Source of the DNA: Bordetella parapertussis
Lineage (GTDB): Bacteria > Pseudomonadota > Gammaproteobacteria > Burkholderiales > Burkholderiaceae_C
Length of the DNA stretch: 64,000 bases
Direction of reading: 5' to 3'
NCBI GenBank assembly: GCA_945878355.1
Contig: CAMCTC010000007.1
Location: forward strand, 1-64,000
Numbering within the stretch: position 1 is the stretch's first letter; each line of letters starts with the position of its first letter. The translations under genes and the position numbers were made by a program. Positions 28,773 through 38,296 of this stretch are shown here, piece after piece. The notes beneath the pieces are model-generated. The model had not been told where the DNA came from, did no database searches, and was given only the letters and a program-made list of their open reading frames with translations.

Positions 28773-29222
28773 ATGACCAAGAGCACGAAAAACTTGCCCG
28801 TGGCGGCAGCTGCGGCGATGAGGCTCGACAAGTGGCTCTGGGCAGCCCGCTTCTACAAGACCCGTTCGCTGGCCACCGAAGAAATCGACAAAGGCCGCAT
28901 CAACGTCAACGCCCAACAAGCCAAGCCCTCGCGCGACCTGAGGATAGGCGACACCGTGGTGATGCGCCAAGGGCCGGTGCAACGCACCATCGTGGTCATG
29001 GGCTTGAGCATGGTTAGAGGGCCGGCGCCACAGGCCCAGGCGCTGTACGAGGAAACCGCTGACAGCATTCAAGACCGGACCCGGGCCGCTGAAGCCCGAC
29101 GCTTGGCGGCGGAGCCGGCGCTGTCGATCGAGCAGGGTCGACCGACCAAACGCGATCGGCGTGACATCGAGCGCACCCAGCACGACTGGCAGCGCTGGAG
29201 CGCGTCGGTCGACGACAGTTGA
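28773..29222 (+). CDS. hslR: S4-domain RNA-binding protein (HslR/Hsp15-like)
   Basis: This is a 149-residue protein with an N-terminal S4 RNA-binding fold (MRLDKWLWAARFYKTRSLAT, EIDKGRINVNAQQAKPSRDL) and a basic C-terminal tail (KRDRRDIERTQHDWQRW). Hsp15 binds 50S subunits carrying stalled nascent chains and is heat-inducible. Its place next to grpE-dnaK-dnaJ fits that role. The ATG at 28818 would give a start directly at the S4 domain; I kept the first ATG at 28773, 39 bases after hemH. Confidence 0.9.
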   Translation: MTKSTKNLPVAAAAAMRLDKWLWAARFYKTRSLATEEIDKGRINVNAQQAKPSRDLRIGDTVVMRQGPVQRTIVVMGLSMVRGPAPQAQALYEETADSIQDRTRAAEARRLAAEPALSIEQGRPTKRDRRDIERTQHDWQRWSASVDDS

Positions 29223-29312
29223 AGTCGCATCGTCGCTGCTGGCGTCGAGCACCGCGCCCGCGCCAACGACCAATATCGGCGTCAGACCCAGCACCAGCGC
29301 CGAAATACCCCT

Positions 29313-29340
29313 CTTGAACCACGGGATTGGGCCCCCATAT
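29313..29340 (+). promoter_or_regulatory. Sigma-32 (heat-shock) promoter of grpE
   Basis: CTTGAA (29313-29318) and CCCCATAT (29333-29340) are separated by 14 bases. This is an almost exact match to the RpoH consensus (CTTGAAA, 13-15 bases, CCCCATNT). It lies 50 bases upstream of the grpE ATG. Confidence 0.85.
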
Positions 29341-29390
29341 CGAGATTGACTGTGTTCAACCCCTTCAGAAAAGCCCGAAAAGCCCCCGAC

Positions 29391-29948
29391 ATGACGACGC
29401 CGGAGAACCACCCCACCGTGCCACATTCAGCCGATCAAACCGCCAACCCCTCAGAGCCAGGGATTGAAATTCCGACCCTCAGTGCCGAGCAAATCCTGAC
29501 GCAACGATTGGCTGAGTTGGAGGCCAAGCACGCTGAGGTTTCTGATGCCTATCTGCGGGCCAAGGCCGAGGCCGAGAACACCCGCCGCCGCGCAGATGAA
29601 GACATCAGCAAGGCCCGCAAGTTCGCGATCGAATCCTTTGCCGAGAGCCTGCTACCGGTCAAGGACAGCCTGGAGGCCGCCATCGCGATGCCCGAGGCCA
29701 AGGTCGAGCAAGTGCTTGAAGGCGTTCACGCCACCTTGCGCCAACTGGGCGCTGCGCTAGACCGCAACAAGGTGCTGCAGATCGCACCGCCAGCTGGTAC
29801 CAAGTTCGATCCGCACCAGCATCAGGCCATCAGCGTCGTGCCAGCCGATCAGGATGCCAATACCGTCGTGGCCGTGCTGCAAAAAGGCTACCTGATCGCC
29901 GACCGGGTGCTGCGGCCCGCGCTGGTCACGGTGGCCGCGCCCAAGTGA
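29391..29948 (+). CDS. grpE: Nucleotide exchange factor GrpE
   Basis: GrpE releases ADP from DnaK. The 185-residue protein has an acidic disordered N-terminus, a long coiled-coil ([40 protein letters not shown]) and the C-terminal beta-domain with [12 protein letters not shown] and [21 protein letters not shown] prefer the ATG at 29391. The frame also opens at a TTG at 29346, which lies only a few bases after the heat-shock -10, so the resulting transcript would barely contain that start. Confidence 0.95.
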   Translation: MTTPENHPTVPHSADQTANPSEPGIEIPTLSAEQILTQRLAELEAKHAEVSDAYLRAKAEAENTRRRADEDISKARKFAIESFAESLLPVKDSLEAAIAMPEAKVEQVLEGVHATLRQLGAALDRNKVLQIAPPAGTKFDPHQHQAISVVPADQDANTVVAVLQKGYLIADRVLRPALVTVAAPK

Positions 29949-29985
29949 CCTGAAGCAAACGCCGGCCCGCCGTGCGAACCGCGGC

Positions 29986-30013
29986 CTTGAAAGTCACTGG
30001 CCGGCCCGCATCT
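29986..30013 (+). promoter_or_regulatory. Second sigma-32 promoter, in front of dnaK
   Basis: CTTGAA (29986-29991, followed by A) and CCGCATCT (30006-30013) have a 14-base spacing. It matches the RpoH consensus with one mismatch in the -10 (CCGC for CCCC). It lies in the 100-base gap between grpE and dnaK, 35 bases before the ATG, and would give extra dnaK-dnaJ transcript on heat shock. Confidence 0.7.
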
Positions 30014-30048
30014 CAAACAACAGCAAACATCCTCTACTGGAGCATCAC

Positions 30049-31992
30049 ATGGGCAGAATCATCGGCATCGACCTGGGCACCACCAATTCTTGCGTGGCGA
30101 TCATGGAAGGCAACACCACCAAGGTGATCGAAAACAGCGAAGGTGCCCGCACCACGCCATCGATCATCGCCTACCAGGAAGATGGTGAAGTGCTGGTCGG
30201 CGCGTCTGCCAAGCGCCAGGCCGTGACGAACCCGCGCAACACGCTGTACGCCGTCAAGCGCCTGATCGGTCGCAAATTCTCCGAAAAGGAAGTGCAGAAA
30301 GACATCAACCTGATGCCTTACACCATCGCCGCCGCCGACAACGGCGATGCCTGGGTGGAGGTTCGGGGCAAGAAGATCGCGCCGCCTCAAGTCAGCGCCG
30401 AAGTGCTGCGCAAGATGAAGAAGACCGCCGAGGACTACCTGGGCGAAGAAGTGACCGAGGCCGTGATCACGGTGCCGGCCTATTTCAACGACAGCCAGCG
30501 CCAAGCGACCAAGGATGCCGGCCGTATCGCTGGTCTGGATGTCAAGCGCATCATCAACGAGCCCACCGCTGCGGCCTTGGCCTTTGGTCTGGACAAGCAC
30601 ACCACCGGCGACCGCAAGATCGCGGTGTTCGACTTGGGCGGCGGCACCTTCGACATCTCGATCATCGAGATCGCCGACGTCGACGGTGAAAAGCAATTCG
30701 AGGTGCTGTCGACCAACGGCGACACCTTCCTGGGTGGCGAGGACTTCGACCAGCGCTTGATCGACTACATCGTCGCCGAGTTCAAGAAGGAACAAGGCGT
30801 CGACCTGACCAAGGACGTGCTGGCACTGCAGCGCCTGAAAGAAGCCGCCGAGAAGGCAAAGATCGAGCTGTCGAGCAACACCCAGACCGATGTCAACCTG
30901 CCGTACATCACGGCCGACGCCAACGGCCCGCGCCACCTCAACATCAAGCTCACCCGCGCCAAACTCGAGTCCTTGGTCGATGAGTTGATCGAGCGCACGA
31001 TGGAGCCTTGCCGGGTCGCGATCAAAGACGCTGGCGTCAAGGTCAGTGACATCGACGACGTGATCCTGGTCGGCGGCATGAGCCGCATGCCCAAGGTGCA
31101 GGAGAAGGTCAAGGAGTTCTTCGGCAAGGAACCGCGCAAGGATGTCAACCCTGATGAAGCGGTTGCGGTCGGTGCGGCGATCCAGGGCCAGGTGCTGGGC
31201 GGCGAGCGCAAGGACGTGCTGCTGCTTGACGTCACCCCGCTGAGCCTGGGCATCGAGACGCTGGGCGGCGTGATGACGAAGATGATCAAGAAGAATACGA
31301 CGATCCCGACCAAATTCGCCCAGACTTTCTCGACTGCCGACGACAACCAGCCGGCGGTGACGATCAAGGTCTATCAGGGCGAGCGCGAGTTGGCCGTGGG
31401 CAACAAGAGCCTGGGCGAATTCAACCTCGAAGGCATCCCGCCGTCGCCGCGTGGTTTGCCGCAGATCGAGGTCACTTTCGACATCGACGCCAACGGCATC
31501 CTGCACGTCGGCGCCAAGGACAAGGCCACCGGCAAGGAAAACAAGATCACCATCAAGGCGAACTCGGGTTTGACCGAAGACGAGATCCAGAAGATGGTCA
31601 AGGACGCCGAGCTCAACGCGGCCGAAGACGCCAAGAAGGTTGAGCTGGTTCAGGCCCGCAACCAAGCCGACGGCATGATCCACTCGGTGCGCAAGAGCTT
31701 GGGCGAGTTCGGCGACAAGCTCGACGCTGGCGAGAAAGAAAAGATCGAAGAAGCGCTGAAAGAGGCTGAAGAAGCGCTCAAGAGCGATGACAAGGCCACG
31801 ATCGACGCCAAGACCGAGGCCTTGATGACGGTGAGTCAGAAGCTGGGCGAGAAGATGTATGCCGAGCAAGCCGCTGCTGCGGCCGGGGCTGCGGGCGGCC
31901 CGGCGGGCGCTGAATCACCGGCAGGCGCAGCGCCGAAAGCTGCGGCCGACGACAATGTGGTCGACGCCGAATTCAAGGAAGTCAAGAAGTGA
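30049..31992 (+). CDS. dnaK: Molecular chaperone DnaK (Hsp70)
   Basis: This is a 647-residue Hsp70. The nucleotide-binding domain has [38 protein letters not shown], the [10 protein letters not shown] phosphate loop and [14 protein letters not shown]. The substrate domain and helical lid are complete, ending in an Ala/Gly-rich linker and the C-terminal [14 protein letters not shown] co-chaperone-binding tail. A GGAG ribosome-binding site lies about eight bases before the ATG. It works with GrpE and DnaJ, whose genes flank it, and has its own heat-shock promoter. Confidence 0.98.
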   Translation: MGRIIGIDLGTTNSCVAIMEGNTTKVIENSEGARTTPSIIAYQEDGEVLVGASAKRQAVTNPRNTLYAVKRLIGRKFSEKEVQKDINLMPYTIAAADNGDAWVEVRGKKIAPPQVSAEVLRKMKKTAEDYLGEEVTEAVITVPAYFNDSQRQATKDAGRIAGLDVKRIINEPTAAALAFGLDKHTTGDRKIAVFDLGGGTFDISIIEIADVDGEKQFEVLSTNGDTFLGGEDFDQRLIDYIVAEFKKEQGVDLTKDVLALQRLKEAAEKAKIELSSNTQTDVNLPYITADANGPRHLNIKLTRAKLESLVDELIERTMEPCRVAIKDAGVKVSDIDDVILVGGMSRMPKVQEKVKEFFGKEPRKDVNPDEAVAVGAAIQGQVLGGERKDVLLLDVTPLSLGIETLGGVMTKMIKKNTTIPTKFAQTFSTADDNQPAVTIKVYQGERELAVGNKSLGEFNLEGIPPSPRGLPQIEVTFDIDANGILHVGAKDKATGKENKITIKANSGLTEDEIQKMVKDAELNAAEDAKKVELVQARNQADGMIHSVRKSLGEFGDKLDAGEKEKIEEALKEAEEALKSDDKATIDAKTEALMTVSQKLGEKMYAEQAAAAAGAAGGPAGAESPAGAAPKAAADDNVVDAEFKEVKK

Positions 31993-32000
31993 TATGGGTC

Positions 32001-32017
32001 GCAGCCCTTGGGGCTGC
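32001..32017 (+). promoter_or_regulatory. dnaK-dnaJ intergenic hairpin
   Basis: A perfect 7-base stem, GCAGCCC and GGGCTGC, with a 3-base loop lies about 10 bases after the dnaK stop. There is no T-run. It could partly terminate or process the transcript so that less dnaJ than dnaK is made. Confidence 0.5.
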
Positions 32018-32102
32018 GCCTGCATTTCGCCGCGTTCGGGGTGACAGTCCATGGTCTGTCCCTCAACGCGGCGGTTTCGTTTTCCAAGTCTGAGATTGAT
32101 CC

Positions 32103-33242
32103 ATGGCCAAGCGCGATTTCTACGACATCCTCGGCGTGCCCAAGAACGCCGCCGACGACGACATCAAAAAGGCCTACCGCAAGCTGGCCATGAAGCACCA
32201 CCCTGACCGCAACCAGGGTGAAGGCGACGACACGAAGAAGTCCGAAGAGAAGTTCAAGGAGGCCAAAGAGGCTTACGAGATGCTTTCGGACCCGAAGAAG
32301 CGCGCGGCCTACGACCAGCATGGCCACGCCGGCGTCGACCCGAACCGGGGCGGGCCAGGTGCCGAAGGCATGGGCGGTTTCGCGGAGGCCTTCGGCGACA
32401 TCTTCGGCGACATCTTCAACGGCGGCGGCCGGCGTGGCGGCGGCGGCGGGCAACAGGTGTTCCGCGGCGCCGACCTGAGCTACGCGATGGAGATCACCCT
32501 CGAAGAAGCCGCGCGCGGCAAGGACGCGCAGATCCGGATCCCGAGCTGGGAGAGTTGCGACACTTGCCATGGCACAGGCGCCAAGCCCGGCACCAGCGCC
32601 AAGACCTGCACCACCTGCAACGGCGCTGGCACGGTGCACATGCGTCAGGGTTTTTTCAGCATCCAACAGACCTGCCCGCACTGCCACGGCAGCGGCAAGA
32701 TCATCCCCGAGCCCTGCACCAGCTGCAACGGTGCCGGCAAGATCAAACGCCAGAAGACGCTCGAGGTCAAGATCCCCGCCGGCATCGGCGAAGGCATGCG
32801 GATCCGGTCGGCCGGCAACGGTGAACCTGGCACCAACGGTGGCCCGGCGGGGGATCTCTACATCGAGATCCGCGTCAAAGACCACGACATCTTCGAACGC
32901 GACGGCGACGACCTGCACTGCACCGTGCCGGTGTCGTTCACAACCGTAGCGCTAGGCGGGTCGATCGAAGTACCCACGCTGGCCGGCAAGGCCGAGATCG
33001 AGCTGCCCGAAGGCACCCAGCACGGCAAGACCTTCAGGCTGCGCGGCAAGGGCATCAAGGGCCTGCGCTCGAGTTATCCCGGCGACCTCTACGCCCATGT
33101 CTCGGTGGAAACACCAGTCAAGCTCACCGAGCACCAGCGCAAGCTGCTCAAGGAACTGGATGAGGCGCTGAAGAAAGGCGGCGAGAAGCATTCGCCCAAT
33201 GCCAAGAGCTGGACCGACAGGGTCAAGGACTTGTTCAAATAG
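32103..33242 (+). CDS. dnaJ: Molecular chaperone DnaJ (Hsp40, type I)
   Basis: DnaJ delivers substrates to DnaK and stimulates its ATPase. The 379-residue protein has the J-domain ([23 protein letters not shown] motif in [12 protein letters not shown]), a Gly-rich linker (about 80-120), four CxxCxGxG zinc motifs ([32 protein letters not shown]) and the C-terminal substrate-binding domains. It is a complete type I DnaJ of normal length, last of the heat-shock cluster. Confidence 0.98.
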   Translation: MAKRDFYDILGVPKNAADDDIKKAYRKLAMKHHPDRNQGEGDDTKKSEEKFKEAKEAYEMLSDPKKRAAYDQHGHAGVDPNRGGPGAEGMGGFAEAFGDIFGDIFNGGGRRGGGGGQQVFRGADLSYAMEITLEEAARGKDAQIRIPSWESCDTCHGTGAKPGTSAKTCTTCNGAGTVHMRQGFFSIQQTCPHCHGSGKIIPEPCTSCNGAGKIKRQKTLEVKIPAGIGEGMRIRSAGNGEPGTNGGPAGDLYIEIRVKDHDIFERDGDDLHCTVPVSFTTVALGGSIEVPTLAGKAEIELPEGTQHGKTFRLRGKGIKGLRSSYPGDLYAHVSVETPVKLTEHQRKLLKELDEALKKGGEKHSPNAKSWTDRVKDLFK

Positions 33243-33284
33243 TCACAAGGCCAGCCTCAACACCCAACGCAACCAGGACCTCAA

Positions 33285-33821
33285 ATGACCCGACTTCCCT
33301 TGCTCACCAACGAACAGGTCGGCACGACCGACCTGGTGGCCTCGATCCGCAAGCGCCGCGGCGGCGAGTTGACGGACCTCGACCGCTTGCTGCTGCACAG
33401 CCCGGCGTTTGCCACCGGTTGGGGCGAGTTGATGGGCCGGGTTCGTGGTGCGCTCGATATGCCACCGCTGCTGCGCGAGTTGGCGATGTGCGGTGTCGCG
33501 GTGCTGACCGGCGCCGAGTTCGAGTTCTACCACCATGCGCCGATCTACCTGGAAGCCGGTGGCAGCCCGGAGCAGTTGGCCGCGCTGCGCCGCTTGGGCG
33601 AAGACAACGCAGTGGCCGCCGATCCCTTGTTCGGACCGGACCAGCAGGCCACGCTCGCGCTGGTGGTCGAAATGACGCGCCAGGTCAAGGTCAGCGACGC
33701 CACCTTCGCCCGTGCCCGCGCCGTGCTCGGCAGCGACCAGAAGATGTTCGAGCTGGTGGGCGTGATCGCTGCCTACAACATGGTCGCGCGCATCCTGGTG
33801 GCGATGCAGCTCGAACCCTGA
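33285..33821 (+). CDS. Carboxymuconolactone decarboxylase/AhpD-fold protein
   Basis: This is a 178-residue all-helical protein of the AhpD/CMD-like fold. The central segment LRELAMCGVAVLTGAEFEFY with HHAPIYLEAGGSPEQLAALR corresponds to the family core, where AhpD proteins have a catalytic CxxC-His. Here only one Cys is present and the second position is replaced, so it is probably not a peroxidase. These stand-alone proteins are often annotated only as CMD-family. It begins 42 bases after dnaJ, behind AGGACC. Confidence 0.8.
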   Translation: MTRLPLLTNEQVGTTDLVASIRKRRGGELTDLDRLLLHSPAFATGWGELMGRVRGALDMPPLLRELAMCGVAVLTGAEFEFYHHAPIYLEAGGSPEQLAALRRLGEDNAVAADPLFGPDQQATLALVVEMTRQVKVSDATFARARAVLGSDQKMFELVGVIAAYNMVARILVAMQLEP

Positions 33822-33851
33822 CAGCACCACCACGACGGCGGGTCACTGACC

Positions 33852-34028
33852 ATGGCCATGCGCCTTGGTTTCCAGCTCGGCCCCCGTTTGCTGGGCTGGC
33901 TGGCCAGCGCCTCCGGTAACCGCTGGTCCTTCGGTGGCGTGTTGCCTCTGGTGTTGCTGGGCTGGATCGCCGCTCTGGCGTTGACGCCAGCTGACACTGC
34001 CAAGCCTGCAGCGCGAAGATCGGCCTGA
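33852..34028 (+). CDS. Small hypothetical membrane protein (58 residues)
   Basis: This short open frame starts at the ATG at 33852 (or 33858) and ends at TGA 34026-34028. It reads MAMRLGFQLGPRLLGWLASA, then a clear membrane helix (GVLPLVLLGWIAALALTP) and a basic tail. One transmembrane segment is evident; no family is recognised. It fills the gap between the CMD-like and DUF349 genes, in the same direction. Confidence 0.45.
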   Translation: MAMRLGFQLGPRLLGWLASASGNRWSFGGVLPLVLLGWIAALALTPADTAKPAARRSA

Positions 34029-34118
34029 GCGCACTGCGCCTACACTGCGCGCAGCGCCGGCGACCGCCCCGCATTCATCCGTTCTACCGACCTGACCGGT
34101 GCCTCGCACCGCGACCCC

Positions 34119-36977
34119 ATGCTGAGCTGGCTCTTCAAGAAACGCGGCGTCCCTGGCGCGCCGAAAGCGACTCCTGCTGCCGCGCAAGTCCTCCAAAAAC
34201 CTCAGCCCGCAGGGCCTTCCAAAGCCGAGATCAAGGCCAAACAGATAGCAGCCGACAAAGCCTTGTGGAGCCCCAGACTGGCCTTGGCGCAAGGCGACGA
34301 TTCTGCGCTGCTGGCAGTGGCGATCGGGTCGCCCTTGCTAGACATCAAGCTCGCCGCGGTAGCGCTGCTGGAAAGTGAAGACTCGCTACGCCAGGCCGAA
34401 CGCGAATTCCGCAACCACGATCGACGGGTCCACAGTGAGGCCAAACGCCGGTTCGAAGCGGCGGTGGCGCAGCGCGAGTCGCGCGCCAAAGCCGAAACGC
34501 TGATCGAGGCGCTGGCGCGATTGACCGACCCACAAGCCGTCGCGCTCAACCACCTGGCCGCAATCGACCGCGACTGGACAGCATTGGACGCCAGGCGTTT
34601 GCAGGCCGATCAGCTGACCCGCTTCAACGAACTGCGCCAGAGCCTGGAAGCCGCGATGCATGCCAGCGCCGAACAGCAACAGCGCCTGCAGCGCTGGACT
34701 GCCGACGCCAACCGTGCGCTGACCGATTTGCGCCATGCCTGCGTCCAGGCAGCGGCCACCGGCATGGCGGACGACACTCGCCAAGCCTGCCAAGCCGCCC
34801 AAGCGGTGCGTGACCTGGCCCCCGAGTCACCGTCCGCCGCTTTGCTGGAGCAGACCCTGGCAGCGGCACTGCACACCGCAGCGCTGCTGGCGGCCCGACT
34901 GGCATGGCTCGCCGAGCTTGACCAGCCGCCAAGCCAGGCGGAGGGCCAGTCACCGACCGATAGCTCGGCCCCGCTGGACGAGACAGCAAACCCGACGCAG
35001 CTTGCCAACACCGGACCGGAGGCCCAGACGCCGGCGCAGCAATGGCAGGCCATGCCGGCCTTGGCCGATGGCGATCTGGCCCGCTCGCTGAACCAGCGTT
35101 TCGAGCAGTGGTTGCTCGCGCAGCAACCCGAGCCGGCTCGCGCTGCCAAGCCTGCCACCGTCAACAAGCCCGCTCCGATACCTGACGACAGGCTGAAGGC
35201 ATTGCAAGCCTTGCTGCTGCAGGCCGAGACCGCGCTGGCCGACGGTGAAACGGAGGCGATGCAACAAGCGCTGCAAGCCGCCGACGCGGCGTTGGCGGCG
35301 ATGCCCGGCGTGCATCTCGGGGACGCACTGCGCGCGCGGCGCCAAGCCTTGCACGCCGAGCGTTCAAGGCTGATGGACTGGCAACGATGGGGTGGCGCAC
35401 TGGCCCGCGAGGGTTTGGTCGCTGAAGCCGAAGGCCTGGCCAGGCTGACGATGGCGGCCGCAGGCGATCGGGCGATCGGCGCTGAAAACACCCTGCCCTC
35501 TGATCCCAGCGGTCCACCGTCGATCGCCTCGACCGAAGCCCTCCCCGAAGCGACGGCCCCAGGCGAGGCGGCAGTTGATGCAAGCGATGCGCCAGTCGCA
35601 GCCTTGTCACCGCGGGTCGCCAGCGACACGGGCACCCGGTTGAACTTGAAAGCCCATGGTGATGCGATCCATGCGTTGCGCCTGCGCTGGAAGGAGCTCG
35701 ACCGCCTAGGCGCAGCCGCCCATCAGCCGCTGTGGCAGCGCTTCGACGCGGCGCTTGAGGCTGCATACCAGCCCGTTGCCATCCAGCGCGCCGCTTTGCA
35801 GGCCGCGCGCGAAGAAAACTTGTCGGCCCGCCAGGCTTTGCTGGCGACGCTGCAGGCACTGCCCGATGTGTCAGCCGATGACGGTATTGATTGGAAGGAG
35901 CCGCTGCGCGCGCTGGACCGCTTCCACCAAGCCTGGCGCCAGCTCGGCCCGGTAGAACACACGGTGCCACCGGCTGCGCGGGCAGCGCTCTTGCAAGCCA
36001 TGCGCGACCAGCTGGCGCGCATCGAACTGCCGCTTCAGCAAGCCCGTCAGGCCGCCGAGGCCGTGCGCGAAGACTTGATCGCACGCGCCCAATCCTTGGC
36101 GCAAGAGCTTGTCGCCAACCCTGATGTGCGCGACGCCAGCCAACGCCTGCGCGAATTGCAAGCGCATTGGCAGCAGCATGCGCGCGCGCTGCCGCTGGCG
36201 CGCAGTGTCGAAAACGCACTCTGGACCCGCTTCAAATCGGCCTGCGACGCGGTGTTCGCACAGCGCGAAGCGGCTTTCAACGCCCGCGACGCTGAACTGG
36301 CCGCCCGGCTGGCGCAGCGCCAAGCGCTGCTGGAGCGCCTGTCGGGCATCCATCACGAGACCGAAGCCGACGCCGGCCGCACCTTGGCCGAGGTCGACCG
36401 CGCTTGGCGCCAGGCTGCCGAATTGCCACCCGCTTCGGCCCATGGGCTGGAGGCACGCTTTCGCGACGCCCGTGCGCTGGCCGTGCAGCGCCTGGTCGAA
36501 CTGGGCCGCGATCGCTGGCAAGCCGAATGCGACAGCTTGGCCGCAAAGATCGCGCTGTGCGAGCAGCGCGAGTCAGGCGCCACCGACGACCCAGCCCAGC
36601 GCTGGGCCGTCATCGGTGTCTTGCCAGCGGTCTGGGAGCAAGCGATGACCCAGCGCTGGTCGAGCCCGCTGACAGGGCCGGGACCACTGGCCGTGTCAGC
36701 GTTCGACGACCTGCTGCTGCAACTGGAGACCGCGCTCGATCTGCCGGCAACGCCCGAGCAGCAGGACGCCAGGCGTCAGCTCAAGCTGCGCACGCTCAAG
36801 GACACGCTCGAAGGCCGTGCCGATGCCAGCCATGGACCTCGCAGCGATCTGCTGCTGGCCGCGCTGCGGCAGCGCGGCTTGACGCCGCCCCAGCAGCAGC
36901 GTCTGCAGACGCTGATCGCTGCTTTGCGTGGCGCCACGCCCGGATTTCTGCTGCCTGACAGCGCACGGCGAAGCTGA
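34119..36977 (+). CDS. DUF349 domain-containing protein
   Basis: This is a 952-residue Ala/Gln-rich, mostly helical protein. After a short N-terminus (LSWLFKKRGVPGAP) it is dominated by coiled-coil. At least three DUF349-type blocks are visible in the C-terminal half, each with a Trp, a Gly or spacer, and LW.RFxAA: LRLRWKELDRLGAAAHQPLW (about 509-528), FHQAWRQLGPVEH (about 604) and LQAHWQQHARALP (about 680). No signal or membrane helix is seen. DUF349 proteins are conserved in beta-proteobacteria but have no firmly established function. It ends convergently with the DegT-type gene. Confidence 0.75.
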   Translation: MLSWLFKKRGVPGAPKATPAAAQVLQKPQPAGPSKAEIKAKQIAADKALWSPRLALAQGDDSALLAVAIGSPLLDIKLAAVALLESEDSLRQAEREFRNHDRRVHSEAKRRFEAAVAQRESRAKAETLIEALARLTDPQAVALNHLAAIDRDWTALDARRLQADQLTRFNELRQSLEAAMHASAEQQQRLQRWTADANRALTDLRHACVQAAATGMADDTRQACQAAQAVRDLAPESPSAALLEQTLAAALHTAALLAARLAWLAELDQPPSQAEGQSPTDSSAPLDETANPTQLANTGPEAQTPAQQWQAMPALADGDLARSLNQRFEQWLLAQQPEPARAAKPATVNKPAPIPDDRLKALQALLLQAETALADGETEAMQQALQAADAALAAMPGVHLGDALRARRQALHAERSRLMDWQRWGGALAREGLVAEAEGLARLTMAAAGDRAIGAENTLPSDPSGPPSIASTEALPEATAPGEAAVDASDAPVAALSPRVASDTGTRLNLKAHGDAIHALRLRWKELDRLGAAAHQPLWQRFDAALEAAYQPVAIQRAALQAAREENLSARQALLATLQALPDVSADDGIDWKEPLRALDRFHQAWRQLGPVEHTVPPAARAALLQAMRDQLARIELPLQQARQAAEAVREDLIARAQSLAQELVANPDVRDASQRLRELQAHWQQHARALPLARSVENALWTRFKSACDAVFAQREAAFNARDAELAARLAQRQALLERLSGIHHETEADAGRTLAEVDRAWRQAAELPPASAHGLEARFRDARALAVQRLVELGRDRWQAECDSLAAKIALCEQRESGATDDPAQRWAVIGVLPAVWEQAMTQRWSSPLTGPGPLAVSAFDDLLLQLETALDLPATPEQQDARRQLKLRTLKDTLEGRADASHGPRSDLLLAALRQRGLTPPQQQRLQTLIAALRGATPGFLLPDSARRS

Positions 36978-37038
36978 ACCGCGCGACGACGAACAGCCAG
37001 CCCGGCGGATTCATCGACCGCGCCAAGCCGCTTGGCGA

Positions 37039-38226
37039 TCAGCTGCCGGAGACCAGTTCGGCGATGCGACCCACGTCGTCGCCAGTCATCCGGCTGTGGA
37101 TGGGCAGGCACAGAATCTGGTCAGCGATGCGATGCGCCTGTACCAAGGCCTGCGGTCGAGCCGAGGGCAGATGCCGATACGCGGGCATCTGAGAGATCAG
37201 CGGCCAGAAGTAGCGCCTCGCGCCAACACCTTGTTCGCGCAAACAGTGCATCAATGCGTCGCGGCTGGTACGGTGATGCGGCTCGACCAGGATCGGGAAA
37301 TAAGCATGGTTGGCCTGAACGTCGGCCGAGCATGGCAGGCAGCGGATGCCTTCGATACCGGCCAGTGCGAGTCGGTAGGTTCGGTCGACGGCAGATCGGC
37401 GCGAGATCACGGCGTCCAGGCTTCGGAGTTGCAACAGGCCGAGCGCGGCGCTGAACTCGTTCATCTTGCCGTTGAGGCCGGGTTCGCCGAAGGTCGATTC
37501 GTCGACGATGCCGTGATTCTTCAGACGATCCAGTCGCTGCTTGAGCAGCGGATCGCGGCAGACGATCGCACCGCCCTCAAAGGTCTGGAAGACCTTGGTC
37601 GCGTGAAAGCTGACCACCGACAGGTCGCCATGCGCCAACAGGCTGCCGCCCGCTTGGCGAACGCCAAAGGCATGGGCTGCGTCGTAGACCAAGGGCAGGC
37701 TATGGCGTTGCGCCAAGTCGGCGAACGCAGCCGTGTCACAAGGCGTGCCAAAGCAATGCACCGGCAACAGCGAAACAGTGTCTGGCGTGATCAGCGCCTC
37801 GGCGTGGACCGGGCACAGGTTGAGCGACACCGGATCGATGTCGGCAAACACGGGTGTGAAGCCTGCCCAGTCGATCGCATTGGCTGTTGCAACGAATGAA
37901 AAAGGCGTCGTGATGATCTCGCCGCGCCGGCCAAGGGTTCGCAACGCAGCCATCAACGCTGTGCTGGCGTTGTTGTACAGGCTGAGTTGGTCGACGCCCA
38001 GATAGCCGCGCAGCGAGGCCTCGAAGGCCAGGTGCTGCGGTCCGTTGTTGCTGAGATGGCCGCCGGCCCAGATCTGCTGCAGCAGCGGCAACAATTCGGC
38101 CAGCGGCGGCAGTTCGGGATCGCCGAGCCGGATGCCGGCGCCGGGCGCCATCAGGTTGAGGTCAGCAGGCAGCACAGTCTCGGACAGAAGGTTCAATGGG
38201 ACGTCAGACGCAGCGGCATTCACCAA
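37039..38226 (-). CDS. DegT/DnrJ/EryC1/StrS-family sugar aminotransferase
   Basis: This is a 395-residue PLP enzyme of the VioA/PglE/StrS type, which aminates nucleotide-linked keto-sugars. Motifs include WAGGHLSNNGPQHLAFEASL, TTPFSFVATANAIDWAGFTP, YDAAHAFGV and the PLP lysine in SFHATKVFQTFEGGAIV, followed by LKNHGIVDES and GKMNEFSAALGLLQL. The open frame begins with a TTG at 38226; an ATG at 38151 (MAPGAGIRLGDPELP) may be the true start, since family proteins usually begin about there. It lies 70 bases downstream of giant protein 1 on the same strand. With the acetyltransferase at 48269-48934 it would make a 4-acetamido sugar; no dehydratase is in the window, so the keto-sugar must come from elsewhere. 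Confidence 0.9.
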   Translation of the reverse strand: MVNAAASDVPLNLLSETVLPADLNLMAPGAGIRLGDPELPPLAELLPLLQQIWAGGHLSNNGPQHLAFEASLRGYLGVDQLSLYNNASTALMAALRTLGRRGEIITTPFSFVATANAIDWAGFTPVFADIDPVSLNLCPVHAEALITPDTVSLLPVHCFGTPCDTAAFADLAQRHSLPLVYDAAHAFGVRQAGGSLLAHGDLSVVSFHATKVFQTFEGGAIVCRDPLLKQRLDRLKNHGIVDESTFGEPGLNGKMNEFSAALGLLQLRSLDAVISRRSAVDRTYRLALAGIEGIRCLPCSADVQANHAYFPILVEPHHRTSRDALMHCLREQGVGARRYFWPLISQMPAYRHLPSARPQALVQAHRIADQILCLPIHSRMTGDDVGRIAELVSGS

Positions 38227-38296
38227 CGCTTCAGCACAAGCTTACCCGGTTCGGTCGCTCGTGCGCCGGATGGCTCGCGGCCGACGGCCATGCGCC

